This document shows, in pieces, positions 17,587 to 25,988 of a stretch of DNA of 64,000 bases. The position numbers and the translations under genes were made by a program. The stretch comes from JAHRVQ01 sp964548025. Lineage in GTDB: Bacteria; Pseudomonadota; Gammaproteobacteria; Pseudomonadales; Azotimanducaceae. Under the pieces are notes generated by a model. The model was given only the letters and a program-made list of their open reading frames with translations, was not told where the DNA came from and did no database searches. The DNA lies in NCBI GenBank assembly GCA_964548025.1, contig CAZJRI010000009.1:5518-69517 (forward strand), given 5' to 3'. Position 1 is the stretch's first letter, and each line of letters opens with the position of its first letter.

Positions 17587-18006
17587 ATGGGTGATAAATC
17601 GAAGATCCCGTTGCCAGTGGCGACGCCGGAAACCGTGCATTTTTGGCAGGGGACGAATCAACAAGAGTTAAGGTTACAGAAATGTTCTGATTGTGATCAC
17701 GTATATTTCCCCCCAAGACCTTTTTGTCCCGGTTGTTCGTCTGATTCTGTTGAGGTAATTCCTGCAAGTGGCAAGGGAACCCTTTATAGCTATGTGATCA
17801 ATCATCGCCCGCATCCTGCGTTTGATGGCCCCTACTCCATCGCGGTGGTCACACTTGAGGAAGGCCCCCGAATGATGACGAATATCATCAATTGTGATCA
17901 GACGCCGGAAGCGCTTGAACTTGATATGGATGTCGAAGTGGTGTTCGAGAAGATGTCGGATGATATTTCACTGCCCTACTTTCAGCCGGTGGAGGCTTCT
18001 TCATGA
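17587..18006 (+). CDS. DUF35 zinc-ribbon/OB-fold protein, thiolase partner
   Basis: The 139-residue protein has an N-terminal helix (TVHFWQGTNQQELRLQ), a rubredoxin-like zinc ribbon with two CxxC pairs (CSDCDHVYFPPRPFCPGC), and an OB-fold (GKGTLYSYVINHRPHPAF). DUF35 proteins form complexes with SCP2-type thiolases or aldolases, as ChsH2 does with Ltp2, and may bind acyl-CoA. Its last 4 nt overlap the next gene (ATGA), so the two are translationally coupled. A GTG at 17578 is an alternative start. Confidence 0.88.
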   Translation: MGDKSKIPLPVATPETVHFWQGTNQQELRLQKCSDCDHVYFPPRPFCPGCSSDSVEVIPASGKGTLYSYVINHRPHPAFDGPYSIAVVTLEEGPRMMTNIINCDQTPEALELDMDVEVVFEKMSDDISLPYFQPVEASS

Positions 18007-19151
18007 AATCAAATACAGTAGCGATTGTAGGTGCGGCAGAAACGACCAATCTGGGGAAACTACCCGATATCAGCCAGATCCAGCTTCATGCAGAGGCAGC
18101 GCTGAATGCGATGAAGGATTCAGGTATCAAGATCGATGAAATTGACGGGATTGCAACTGCCGGTGAATCGCCGACCAGTCTTGCCCACTATCTGGGCATC
18201 GTACCCACCTGGGTTGATGGAACATCAGTTGGCGGTTGTTCGTTTATGTTGCATGTAAGACACGCAGCAGCAGCCATTAACGAAGGGCTCTGCAAAACAG
18301 TGTTGATTACCCATGGTGAGAGTGGGCGTTCGAATGTCGGCAGAGGTGGGTTTCGAGGGGGCGGCGGCGCGAGCACCTTGCCAGGTCAGTTTGAAGGACC
18401 CTATGGCAGTATGGGACCTACGACATCATTTACGTTGCCATTTCTTCGTTATATGAAAGAAACAGGTACAACCCTTGAACAGCTTGCGATGGTTGCCGTG
18501 GTTCAGCGGGAATGGGCGGCGCTAAACCCGAGGGCAACTCTTCGTGAACCAACGTCTGTCGAAGAAGTCATGAACGACAGGATGATTGCCTATCCGTTCA
18601 CGAAAGCTGAATGTTGTCTTGTAACAGATGGAGGCGGAGCCCTTATTCTGACCAGCGCAGACAGGGTGGGAGATTTCTCAACAAAACCGGTCTACATCGT
18701 TGGTACTGGAGAGAGTGTTGAGACACCAATGATCAGTCAGATGGAAGACTTCACCACATCGAGGGCTTTCAGGGTATCGGGGAAGAAAGCTTTCGAAGAA
18801 GCAGGCATTAAACATGATGATGTTGATCATTTAATGATTTATGACGCTTTTGCCCATTTGCCGTTTTACGGACTAGAAGATCTGGGCTTCTGTGAGCGGG
18901 GGGAGTCAGGTCCTTTTATCTGGGAACGCAATACAGCCCAGGGGGGTAAATTACCGCTGAATACGAATGGTGGCGGGTTGAGTTATATGCACTCAGGAAT
19001 GTATGGCATGTACGCCCTGCAGGAGAGCGTGAGGCAGCTTCGAGGCACCGCTGCTGCACAGGTACCCGATACCACAATCTCTGTTTGTCATGGCGTAGGG
19101 GGAATGTTTGCAGCCGGTGGAACAATCATATTGTCGAATGAGCTGAATTAG
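18003..19151 (+). CDS. SCP2-type thiolase family protein (paired with DUF35)
   Basis: The 382-residue thiolase-fold protein keeps a Cys at the usual nucleophile position (TSVGGCSFMLHVRHAAAAI, about residue 80) and a His at the GHP-like loop (NTNGGGLSYMHSGMYG). The C-terminal catalytic Cys of classic thiolases is replaced by HG in VCHGVGGMFAAGG. It probably works on an acyl-CoA with its DUF35 partner. Whether it does Claisen or aldol chemistry cannot be decided from sequence. Compare the second pair at 60-61.8 kb, which lacks both residues. Confidence 0.85.
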   Translation: MKSNTVAIVGAAETTNLGKLPDISQIQLHAEAALNAMKDSGIKIDEIDGIATAGESPTSLAHYLGIVPTWVDGTSVGGCSFMLHVRHAAAAINEGLCKTVLITHGESGRSNVGRGGFRGGGGASTLPGQFEGPYGSMGPTTSFTLPFLRYMKETGTTLEQLAMVAVVQREWAALNPRATLREPTSVEEVMNDRMIAYPFTKAECCLVTDGGGALILTSADRVGDFSTKPVYIVGTGESVETPMISQMEDFTTSRAFRVSGKKAFEEAGIKHDDVDHLMIYDAFAHLPFYGLEDLGFCERGESGPFIWERNTAQGGKLPLNTNGGGLSYMHSGMYGMYALQESVRQLRGTAAAQVPDTTISVCHGVGGMFAAGGTIILSNELN

Positions 19152-19224
19152 CGCCAGGACACAAAAAGGCGATTGGGTACAGATGACAGTGGTGATTGAG
19201 GTATTCGACGTGGGGAGATTTGGT

Positions 19225-19300
19225 CTCGGCTAGCCAAGCTGTACGCGCATCCTTCCTGCCGAGGAGAACACTGTATATTCATACAGCTTGGGCTAGCGAG
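19225..19300. repeat. Imperfect inverted repeat with 38-nt loop
   Basis: The left arm CTCGGCTAGCCAAGCTGTA (19225-19243) pairs with TACAGCTTGGGCTAGCGAG (19282-19300), with only two bulged bases. It lies 74 nt after the thiolase stop. There is no T-run on either side, so a simple intrinsic terminator is unlikely. Confidence 0.75.
19271..19286. promoter_or_regulatory. LexA-type (SOS) box candidate
   Basis: CTGTATATTCATACAG fits the gammaproteobacterial LexA consensus CTGT-N8-ACAG, with six perfect palindromic bases in each half. It overlaps the right arm of the inverted repeat. No known SOS gene starts nearby: rpoD begins 529 nt downstream and the only frame on the other strand is short and unconvincing. 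Confidence 0.4.
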
Positions 19301-19669
19301 GTTGATAAATATACCCACATTCGAATTCAAAGAAAAGAGTAGAAAAATGGAGAATCCTACACAGCTAATCTCTTGACTTTTAGAAAATATACCTAAGGTT
19401 TTGATATACAGAAGGAAAATCTCAAGATAGCCACTAAAGGACTAAAGTGAAAAAATTTCGTCAGAAATCCTGAGAAATTGGCACGTATATTGATTAAATC
19501 CATTTTGTAAATAAATAAAACTATTAATGAGATGAACGGTCGAATTAGTACACTGAGTGGATAGCTAATTTTTCTTTTTTTATGAATTAGTTATGGACAA
19601 TGTCAGGGTAGAAAAAGATAATACCGCGATGCCAATAGTGACGCTGGACATACCTTGTGGCCAAGGCAT

Positions 19670-19675
19670 TATAAG
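19670..19675 (+). promoter_or_regulatory. Possible -10 box for rpoD
   Basis: TATAAG lies about 140 nt before the rpoD ATG, with TGGACA 19 nt upstream of it. Spacing is longer than ideal, so this is one weak candidate among several possible promoters in the AT-rich leader. Confidence 0.25.
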
Positions 19676-19814
19676 TGTCTAAACTCAGTGTGTACAGAAA
19701 GTTTTAGTTACTACCCTTTAACTCTGCAGAACTATCACAATAATAAGGAGGGCACACTTTTCCAAATTTCGCTGTTATCAAATGCAGTAAGTCACTTAAC
19801 GGAGCAAACGCCCT

Positions 19815-21731
19815 ATGACTAGCACCCGTGAAGGAGATTTTGATTCTATCTTGGATGATGACTCTCTTGATGATGCGACCCAGAATCTCGAAGCTCTCGA
19901 GGCTCTCTCAGAAAGTTCTTCCTTACTTGACGGAGATTCAGACGAAAGTGAATCTGAAGAATCCCGTATCAAGATGCTGATTGATAAAGGTAAGGAACAA
20001 GGATACCTCACCTATGTACAACTGACGGAATCGCTACCCAACAATATAACCGAGTCTGACGAGTTTGAGAGCGTCGTACAGATGTTCGAAGAAATGGGTA
20101 TCAGCGTTTACGATCAGGCGCCACTCACTGCCGACCTGAAAGAAGCAACTGGAGAAGAGGTTAACGGGGATGCTGTAGCACTGGCGGCTGCTGACTCGGT
20201 AGCCGGTAAAACCATCGATCCTGTCCGTATGTACATGCGAGAGATGGGCACTGTACCTTTGTTGTCGCGAGAAGGTGAAATTGTCATCGCAAAGCGAATT
20301 GAAGGTGGCATTAGAGAAACCATGTCAATACTCTCACGGTATCCCGGTGTCATAGACAGGATAGTCTCAGAGTACCAGCGAGTATGTGAAGAAGAAGGTG
20401 AACTAACGGTCATCATCAGCGGCTTTCTGGACATTGAAGATCAGATTCCGGATATGTCAGAGGTCGCGAAAGCGAAATCTTCCGGCAATTACCAGGAAGA
20501 TGAAAACGAAGAGAAGAAAGGGCTGGATGAAGAGCTGGCACATTCTCGATTCAAGGAGATCGTAAAGCATTTCGAGAAACTTAAGAAGTTAGGCGTTGAT
20601 CATAATCGTCACGACAAAAAAGTGCTGAATGTTCAGGAAGAACTGGCAGAGGTATTTTCTTCGCTTAAGCTGATCCCTGCTCAGATGGATCCCCTATTGG
20701 ATTATGTTCGCTCGGATATGCGGCAGATACGCAGTCAGGAGAAGGTGATTCGCGATTTGCTTGTATCAAGATGCAGAATGCCAAGAGATGAATTTCTCGC
20801 CGGATTTATCGGAAGAGAAACAGATGTTGGTTGGGTAGATGAACTGATTGCAGCAGAGCTGCCCTATTCTGAAAGTCTTGTCAGACACAGAATTTCAATT
20901 CGCCATGCCCATAAAATCATCCATCGCATTGCCGACAGAACCGGCATGGAAATTTCTGAGATTAAAGATATCAATCGTCGATTGTTTGTCGCGGTAGGCA
21001 ATACCAGGGCAGCCAAGAGAGAGATGATTGAGGCGAATTTACGCCTTGTGATTTCGATAGCGAAGAAATATACCAACCGTGGCCTGCATTTCCTCGATCT
21101 GATTCAGGAAGGTAATATCGGTCTAATGAAAGCCGTTGATAAATTCGAGTACAGGCGAGGGTTCAAATTTTCGACCTATGCTACCTGGTGGATCAGGCAG
21201 GCGATTACGCGCTCCATCTCGGATCTGGCCCGTACGATCAGGGTGCCGGTGCATATGATGGAGACGGTCAATAAGCTTAACAGGCTTACCCGTCAACTGA
21301 TTCAGGAGTTGGGTCGTGCGCCCACCATCGAAGAGCTGAGCATCAAAATGGACTTGCCCGAGGAGAAGGTGCTGAAAGCGATTGACGTTGCCAAGCAGCC
21401 AATTTCTCTTGAAACACCGGTTGGTGAAGATGATGATTCAACAATGTGGAACCTGGTGAGTGATACTTCTGCTGAATCGCCAGTGGACCATGCGACTGAT
21501 GAAGGTCTTAAAGAAACCACCACTAACGTGTTGACAGCGTTAACGGAGCGAGAAGCAAAGGTTTTAAGAATGCGTTTCGGTATTGATATGAATACTGATC
21601 ATACGTTGGAGGAAGTAGGTCGTCAGTTTTCTGTTACCCGGGAGAGAATTCGACAGATCGAAGCGAAAGCACTTCGTAAACTCAGGCATCCTGCTCGCTC
21701 AGAACAATTGCGCAGCTTTATTGACATCTAA
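19815..21731 (+). CDS. rpoD: RNA polymerase primary sigma factor sigma70
   Basis: The 638-residue protein shows all sigma70 regions: 1.1 (RGKEQGYL-like KGKEQGYLTYVQL), 1.2 (DPVRMYMREMGTVPLL), 2.4 (YATWWIRQAITRSISD), 3.0 (IRVPVHMMETVNKLNRL) and 4.2 (TLEEVGRQFSVTRERIRQIEAKALRKLRHP). Relative to E. coli it has about 45 extra N-terminal residues, rich in Asp, Glu and Ser. The start follows GGAG at good spacing. It is the target of Rsd encoded at 12 kb. A strong terminator follows. Confidence 0.98.
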   Translation: MTSTREGDFDSILDDDSLDDATQNLEALEALSESSSLLDGDSDESESEESRIKMLIDKGKEQGYLTYVQLTESLPNNITESDEFESVVQMFEEMGISVYDQAPLTADLKEATGEEVNGDAVALAAADSVAGKTIDPVRMYMREMGTVPLLSREGEIVIAKRIEGGIRETMSILSRYPGVIDRIVSEYQRVCEEEGELTVIISGFLDIEDQIPDMSEVAKAKSSGNYQEDENEEKKGLDEELAHSRFKEIVKHFEKLKKLGVDHNRHDKKVLNVQEELAEVFSSLKLIPAQMDPLLDYVRSDMRQIRSQEKVIRDLLVSRCRMPRDEFLAGFIGRETDVGWVDELIAAELPYSESLVRHRISIRHAHKIIHRIADRTGMEISEIKDINRRLFVAVGNTRAAKREMIEANLRLVISIAKKYTNRGLHFLDLIQEGNIGLMKAVDKFEYRRGFKFSTYATWWIRQAITRSISDLARTIRVPVHMMETVNKLNRLTRQLIQELGRAPTIEELSIKMDLPEEKVLKAIDVAKQPISLETPVGEDDDSTMWNLVSDTSAESPVDHATDEGLKETTTNVLTALTEREAKVLRMRFGIDMNTDHTLEEVGRQFSVTRERIRQIEAKALRKLRHPARSEQLRSFIDI

Positions 21732-21756
21732 TCTGATTTGCAGTTGGTACTCTGAT

Positions 21757-21792
21757 GCCCTCACCACTATGCGGTGGTGAGGGCGTTTTTTT
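21757..21792 (+). terminator. Rho-independent terminator after rpoD
   Basis: A perfect 11-bp stem (GCCCTCACCAC at 21757-21767 with GTGGTGAGGGC at 21774-21784), a 6-nt loop and a run of seven T residues at 21786-21792 follow the rpoD stop by 25 nt. It reaches the last bases of the convergent gene. Confidence 0.93.
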
Positions 21793-22621
21793 AAGTATCC
21801 GTATAGTTTGCCGGTCTTTTTTCCTTAAATGCAGCGACTCCTTCCCGCATGTCACCTGTCTGCGCAATGAGTATTTGCTGTCTGTCCTCCATGGCGATTA
21901 CAGATTCAAGACTTGGCGCGTCAACGCTTATATTCAGGCATTCTTTAGTAAGTCGAACCCCGAGTGGTGAATTTCGAATGATGTCTTGAGCCATCTTCCG
22001 GCCCTCCTCAGCCAGGTGCTCTCGCTCGACTATTTGAGAAACAAGCCCGGCTGATAGTGCTCTTTCTGAGGTGATAAAATTACCGGTCAGCAATAACTCG
22101 GAAGCAAGGGAACTTCCCACCAGCCTTGGCAGGAAATAACTCACGCCGACATCACAGGCGGAGAGTCCAATTCTGATAAAAGCGGCATTCATCTTAATAT
22201 TGGGTGCCGCAATTCTAATATCCGAGGCGAGAGCCAGGCCAAATCCCCCACCTGAAGCTGGTCCGTTCAGCAAGCTGATGATGGGCTGAGGTGCACGGCG
22301 CATGCGCATCATAATCTCACTCACCCTGCGTTGAACACGCATACCGGCGGCTGGACCCGTTGGTTCGTCAGACCTGTCTTCTTTCAAATCCAGGCCCGCG
22401 CAAAATCCCCTGCCATTGCCTGTTAGAATCACTACTCGAATATCATTGTTGGTATAGAGCTTGCCAAAATAATGTTGTAACTCCAGCATCATGGTTCGAC
22501 TCATTGAATTGAGCGACTCTGGTCTGTTCAGGGTAACCCAGTCAATGCTGCCCTCTGACTCGATTATCAGCGTCTCATAGCTTCCATCCGGATTGCTGCG
22601 GGGATCGTAATACTCGCTCAT
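21791..22621 (-). CDS. Enoyl-CoA hydratase/isomerase family protein
   Basis: The 276-residue crotonase-fold protein has the oxyanion-hole motifs NGRGFCAGLDLKED and NGPASGGGFGLALASDIRIA. At the positions of the two hydratase glutamates it reads AAFIRIGLSACDVGVSYFLPRL, with no Glu and with Asp in the second motif. It is therefore not a textbook enoyl-CoA hydratase and may be an isomerase, hydrolase or another crotonase. Gene 46501-47328 shows the same variation. It is convergent with rpoD. Confidence 0.85.
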   Translation of the reverse strand: MSEYYDPRSNPDGSYETLIIESEGSIDWVTLNRPESLNSMSRTMMLELQHYFGKLYTNNDIRVVILTGNGRGFCAGLDLKEDRSDEPTGPAAGMRVQRRVSEIMMRMRRAPQPIISLLNGPASGGGFGLALASDIRIAAPNIKMNAAFIRIGLSACDVGVSYFLPRLVGSSLASELLLTGNFITSERALSAGLVSQIVEREHLAEEGRKMAQDIIRNSPLGVRLTKECLNISVDAPSLESVIAMEDRQQILIAQTGDMREGVAAFKEKRPANYTDT

Positions 22622-22769
22622 GTTTTCATGCTCTTTGGTTGGTTATTGTGGGGAAAGTATATCTTTGATTACTATAGGTGGGCGAATCATTGGCTTTGAC
22701 AAGGTTTGATCACTGGACCGAATGGTACTTACCTTAAAACCATCACAGAGCAGTAAGAAACCTGCCCTT

Positions 22770-22813
22770 GATTTGCGGTCACTGATTTTGCGGTCATTGA
22801 TTTTGCGGTCATT
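22770..22813. repeat. Short tandem repeat, 15-bp unit, three copies
   Basis: Copies start at 22770 (14 bases, degenerate), 22784 and 22799; the last two are identical (GATTTTGCGGTCATT). They lie about 80 nt upstream of the next gene. This looks like replication slippage; a protein-binding role is not excluded. Confidence 0.85.
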
Positions 22814-22894
22814 GATATGCTGTAGTCGAATGGCAGAATAGATAGGGGATGATTCAATATCCAGACCTGTTTCTAATTTCAGGAACTCAAACTT

Positions 22895-23368
22895 ATGGCA
22901 CGCACGCTAAACGCTATCAAACAGATATTTAATGGCAGACCTGTATGGATGAACGCAATTATGCTTTTTTGCGCCTATATGACCTTTATCTACATGCCAT
23001 TTGACATGTTTATCAAACCCGTCGCTGAAGATCAGGAAGTCTGGTTCGGCATCACGCTGACGGGCTGGTATGCAAAAGCAACCGAACCTATTCACTGGCT
23101 GATTTATGGTGCAGGATTTTATGGATTTCTGAAAATGAAATCCTGGATGTGGCCCTGGGCTTCTGTTTACGTGATGCAGATCGCAATCGCGATGTTGGTT
23201 TGGTCGCTCCTCGACGAGCGTGCAGATTGGACAATAGGCGCTGTGCCTGCGGTATTATTCACCGGCCTGGCTTTTATGCTGTGGCGCGTAAAACCCCTCT
23301 TTCGTGAAACAGAGATGATAGAGAATCAGGATCCGCCGAATGACAGTCAGACTTCTCTGAATGACTAG
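22895..23368 (+). CDS. Small multi-pass membrane protein, unknown function
   Basis: I do not recognise this 157-residue protein. It has about four hydrophobic segments (residues 18-36, 65-85, 90-108 and 115-132) and many Trp and Met residues. The C-terminus is polar (ENQDPPNDSQTSLND). It overlaps the following LysE-type exporter gene by 8 nt, so the two are probably co-translated and may be functionally linked. Confidence 0.7.
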   Translation: MARTLNAIKQIFNGRPVWMNAIMLFCAYMTFIYMPFDMFIKPVAEDQEVWFGITLTGWYAKATEPIHWLIYGAGFYGFLKMKSWMWPWASVYVMQIAIAMLVWSLLDERADWTIGAVPAVLFTGLAFMLWRVKPLFRETEMIENQDPPNDSQTSLND

Positions 23369-24002
23369 TAGTTCTTTCTATGCTTTTTTATTCGCGATCA
23401 CGCTTTTAACCATCACACCGGGCGTGGATACGGTTCTTGTTATCCGAAATTCATCGAGGGCCGGATTCAGGGACGGGGCTTTGACAACACTTGGAATTTG
23501 CAGCGGCTTATTTGTCCATGCGACGGTCTCAGCGATTGGCATCTCGATCATCCTGCTTCAATCTGCCTGGATGTTCAGCACTCTCAAGTTACTCGGTGCA
23601 TCGTATTTGATCTGGCTGGGAATAATGAGTTTCAAAAGCGCGCTGCGTCGACATCCCCTTGTCGCCGCGGAATCAGTTGCCACGCAGAGTTTTAGTCCAT
23701 GGCGGTCACTGAGGGAAGGTTTTTTGAGTAACGTGCTCAACCCCAAGGCAATCGTTTTCTATATGGCGTTCCTGCCATTATTCATTGACCCGGCCGGATC
23801 TGCCCTGGGTCAGTCTTTATTCCTTGCTTCAATTCATTTCCTGATCAGCACAGTCTGGCTTTGCCTGGTAGCCGCCATGGTTGATCAGATGAAATCAATT
23901 CTCTCAAGGGGAAAGGTGAAACAACTCATGGATTGGCTTGTTGGTTCTACCATGATTGGATTTGGCCTGGCACTTGCCGGTGAGGCCTATCAGAGAAGAT
24001 AG
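23361..24002 (+). CDS. LysE/RhtB-family amino-acid exporter
   Basis: The 213-residue inner-membrane protein shows the family N-terminus with TPGVDTVLVIRNSSRAGFRDGALTTLGICSGLFVHA and the mid-protein LREGFLSNVLNPKAIVFYMAFLPLFI. Six membrane segments are expected. Family members export homoserine, threonine, lysine or similar compounds; the substrate here is not known. Its neighbour is the small membrane protein that overlaps its start. Confidence 0.9.
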   Translation: MTSSSFYAFLFAITLLTITPGVDTVLVIRNSSRAGFRDGALTTLGICSGLFVHATVSAIGISIILLQSAWMFSTLKLLGASYLIWLGIMSFKSALRRHPLVAAESVATQSFSPWRSLREGFLSNVLNPKAIVFYMAFLPLFIDPAGSALGQSLFLASIHFLISTVWLCLVAAMVDQMKSILSRGKVKQLMDWLVGSTMIGFGLALAGEAYQRR

Positions 24003-24010
24003 TGCCGTCG

Positions 24011-24991
24011 TCACCGAACCTTGATAATGACCTTACCGGTCGATTTCCGTGATAGCACAAAATTGATCGCATCATTTGCCTGTTGCAGGGAGAAGTGCTT
24101 GCAGATATGTGGGTTGAGCTTTCCGTTTTGAAACATCTGCAGCATCGCTTCGAAATTTATCCGGTTGAGGTCAGGGGTCCGGCTTGCGAACTCGCCCCAG
24201 AAGACACCGACTACCGAGCAGCCTTTGAGAAGTGCCAGGTTCGTCTTCAGATCCGCGATCCGGCCAGATGCAAATCCAATAACGAGCAGCCTGCCCTGCC
24301 AGTTAATGCAGCGAATCGATTCATCGAAGATATCACCCCCAACGGGGTCATAGATCACGTCCGCACCGTTGCCATCGGTTAGCGCTTTCACACGTTCTCT
24401 GATGGATTCTTTCTTGTAGTTAATCACATAGTCCGCACCGTACTCCTTCACGATATCCATCTTCTCGTCTGATCCGACGGTTGCAATGACGAATGCGCCA
24501 AGGATTCGGCCCAGTTCAACTGCGTTCAGACCCACTCCTCCGGCGGCACCATGGACCAGCAATACTTCTGCTGGCTGGATTGCAGCGCGATCTACCAGTG
24601 CGTGATAGGTTGTCCCGTAGGTGATCGGGAAAGCTGCCGCCTGATCGAATGTCATATTGTCCGGAATCTTAAAGGTGGTCTCTTGCGGGGCGAGGACATA
24701 TTCGGCGTATCCGCCGTCTCCGTGTTCTGCCATGACGCGATCGCCCACCTTAACGGTGTCAACATCGTCACCAATCTCGGTAACGATACCAGCGCATTCC
24801 ATTCCCGGTGAAAAAGGGAATGGTGGTTGCACCTGGTATTTACCCGCGATCACCAGCGAATCGGGGAAGTTCACCCCGGCTCTGTGGACGCTTATCTTGA
24901 CCAGACCGGGTTCAATTGTTGGTTCTTCTACATCCTCAAACGAGAGTACGTCAGGAGTACCGTATGCCTTGCACAACATCGCCTTCATCAT
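24011..24991 (-). CDS. Quinone oxidoreductase-like MDR protein (zinc-free)
   Basis: This 326-residue medium-chain dehydrogenase/reductase has a GroES-like N-terminal domain (VHRAGVNFPDSLVIAGKYQVQPPFPFSPGMECAG) and a Rossmann fold with VHGAAGGVGLNAVELGRILGA. The catalytic-zinc Cys and structural-zinc cysteines are absent, as in NADPH:quinone oxidoreductases and enoyl reductases of this family. The electron acceptor is unknown. It starts 8 nt after the upstream TPR gene, so the two form an operon. Confidence 0.88.
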   Translation of the reverse strand: MMKAMLCKAYGTPDVLSFEDVEEPTIEPGLVKISVHRAGVNFPDSLVIAGKYQVQPPFPFSPGMECAGIVTEIGDDVDTVKVGDRVMAEHGDGGYAEYVLAPQETTFKIPDNMTFDQAAAFPITYGTTYHALVDRAAIQPAEVLLVHGAAGGVGLNAVELGRILGAFVIATVGSDEKMDIVKEYGADYVINYKKESIRERVKALTDGNGADVIYDPVGGDIFDESIRCINWQGRLLVIGFASGRIADLKTNLALLKGCSVVGVFWGEFASRTPDLNRINFEAMLQMFQNGKLNPHICKHFSLQQANDAINFVLSRKSTGKVIIKVR

Positions 24992-24999
24992 TTTAAGTC

Positions 25000-25869
25000 T
25001 CAGAGCGCCTTAAGCGCTTTTTGAATCTGCTGCTCAACATTCTTTTGTGGATTTGACTGCAAGGCCAGATTGAATTCCGTTTCCGCCATCGAAGTGTCCT
25101 CGAGGGCTGCGTATATTCTACCGGCGAGTAGACCTGTTTGTGCTTCATCCGGGTCATTCCAGGCCCTGGCTCTTCCCCTGTAAGCCTGCAATACAGAGAG
25201 CGCCTCTTGTGGCCTTTTCTGTTCAAGATACAGATTCGCTAACATTATCGAAGGAAATCCACGTTCCGGTATACCCTCTATCGCTATCTTGAGAGAGACT
25301 TCAGCCGCCTTGAATTTTTTTTCACTGATATTAACTGTGGCACTGGCGAGATGAAAATAGGGTTGGCTCAGCTTCTCCAATATTTGCAGTTGATCTATTC
25401 CTTTCTTCTTGTTGCCGCCGACAAGACCCGGGGCGTTCATGAGATAACTCGCAACGGCATATCTGCTTTCAACATGTTTCTCATCCGCCGCCACGGCAGC
25501 TTGCCAGGCGCTTAGTGCTGACTTCGCCATACCGGGTTTTTTGAAGATACTCACCTCTCTTATCAATGAAAGTTTCACAGTACCCAGCAGGTAGTGACTG
25601 TCCGCATGGCCTGGATGATGTTTAATATTGTTCTCAAGAATCTCTCTGGCTTTCTTGAACTGACGGTCCTTAAAGAGGCTGCGTGCCAGGTAGAAATTAA
25701 TATCCGGATCAGAATTGTTTCTTGAGAGTTTCTCCAGTTGCTCTAGTGCGATCGCGTATTTAGCCTGCTCAAAACTTGTCAGTGCGTGGCTTAGCTGATC
25801 CTGAGGATTAGCCCTCGCGGTGACGCTGAAGACGATGCTAAAAATCAACAAGACAAAATTTATGTACAT
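25000..25869 (-). CDS. Secreted TPR-repeat protein
   Basis: The start at 25869 follows a GGAG site and gives a signal peptide (MYINFVLLIFSIVFSVTARA). A 270-residue helical region with tetratricopeptide repeats follows, for example LTSFEQAKYAIALEQLEKL, NFYLARSLFKDRQFKKAREILE, HYLLGTVKLS and LAGRIYAALEDTSMAETEFNLALQ. It is probably a periplasmic scaffold. No enzyme domain is visible. The MDR gene lies directly downstream. Confidence 0.8.
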   Translation of the reverse strand: MYINFVLLIFSIVFSVTARANPQDQLSHALTSFEQAKYAIALEQLEKLSRNNSDPDINFYLARSLFKDRQFKKAREILENNIKHHPGHADSHYLLGTVKLSLIREVSIFKKPGMAKSALSAWQAAVAADEKHVESRYAVASYLMNAPGLVGGNKKKGIDQLQILEKLSQPYFHLASATVNISEKKFKAAEVSLKIAIEGIPERGFPSIMLANLYLEQKRPQEALSVLQAYRGRARAWNDPDEAQTGLLAGRIYAALEDTSMAETEFNLALQSNPQKNVEQQIQKALKAL

Positions 25870-25988
25870 TTTTACTCCAGACACCAGAGTGTCGACTGCC
25901 TGTCTGATGCAGGAGTGTAATCGGCTTGAGTTGATTTGTGCTAGTGTATTTTGTACCAATCGAACCGCCACATGAGGAATTTAAGGGA

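Larger units (their letters stand above)
19152..19814. other. 663-bp intergenic region upstream of rpoD
   Basis: This is the longest gene-free stretch outside the accessory part. Its first half carries a large imperfect inverted repeat (19225-19300) that includes a LexA-like palindrome. The second half (19300-19800) is AT-rich with long A and T tracts, consistent with a promoter-rich leader for rpoD. The usual neighbours of rpoD, rpsU and dnaG, are absent. A 29-codon frame (19593-19682) is the only small open frame worth noting and is unsupported. Confidence 0.6.

Noticed and set aside
19148..19330. 60-codon minus-strand frame covering the LexA-like box
   Set aside because: Composition looks random, no conserved motif, and the box lies inside rather than ahead of the frame.
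19478..19494. Sigma54-like TTGGCAC-N5-TTGAT upstream of rpoD
   Set aside because: The essential GC of the -12 element is replaced by GA, and no activator site is seen.
19593..19682. 29-codon open frame before rpoD (MDNVRVEKDNTAMP...)
   Set aside because: No ribosome binding site or similarity recognised, and it overlaps a possible promoter.
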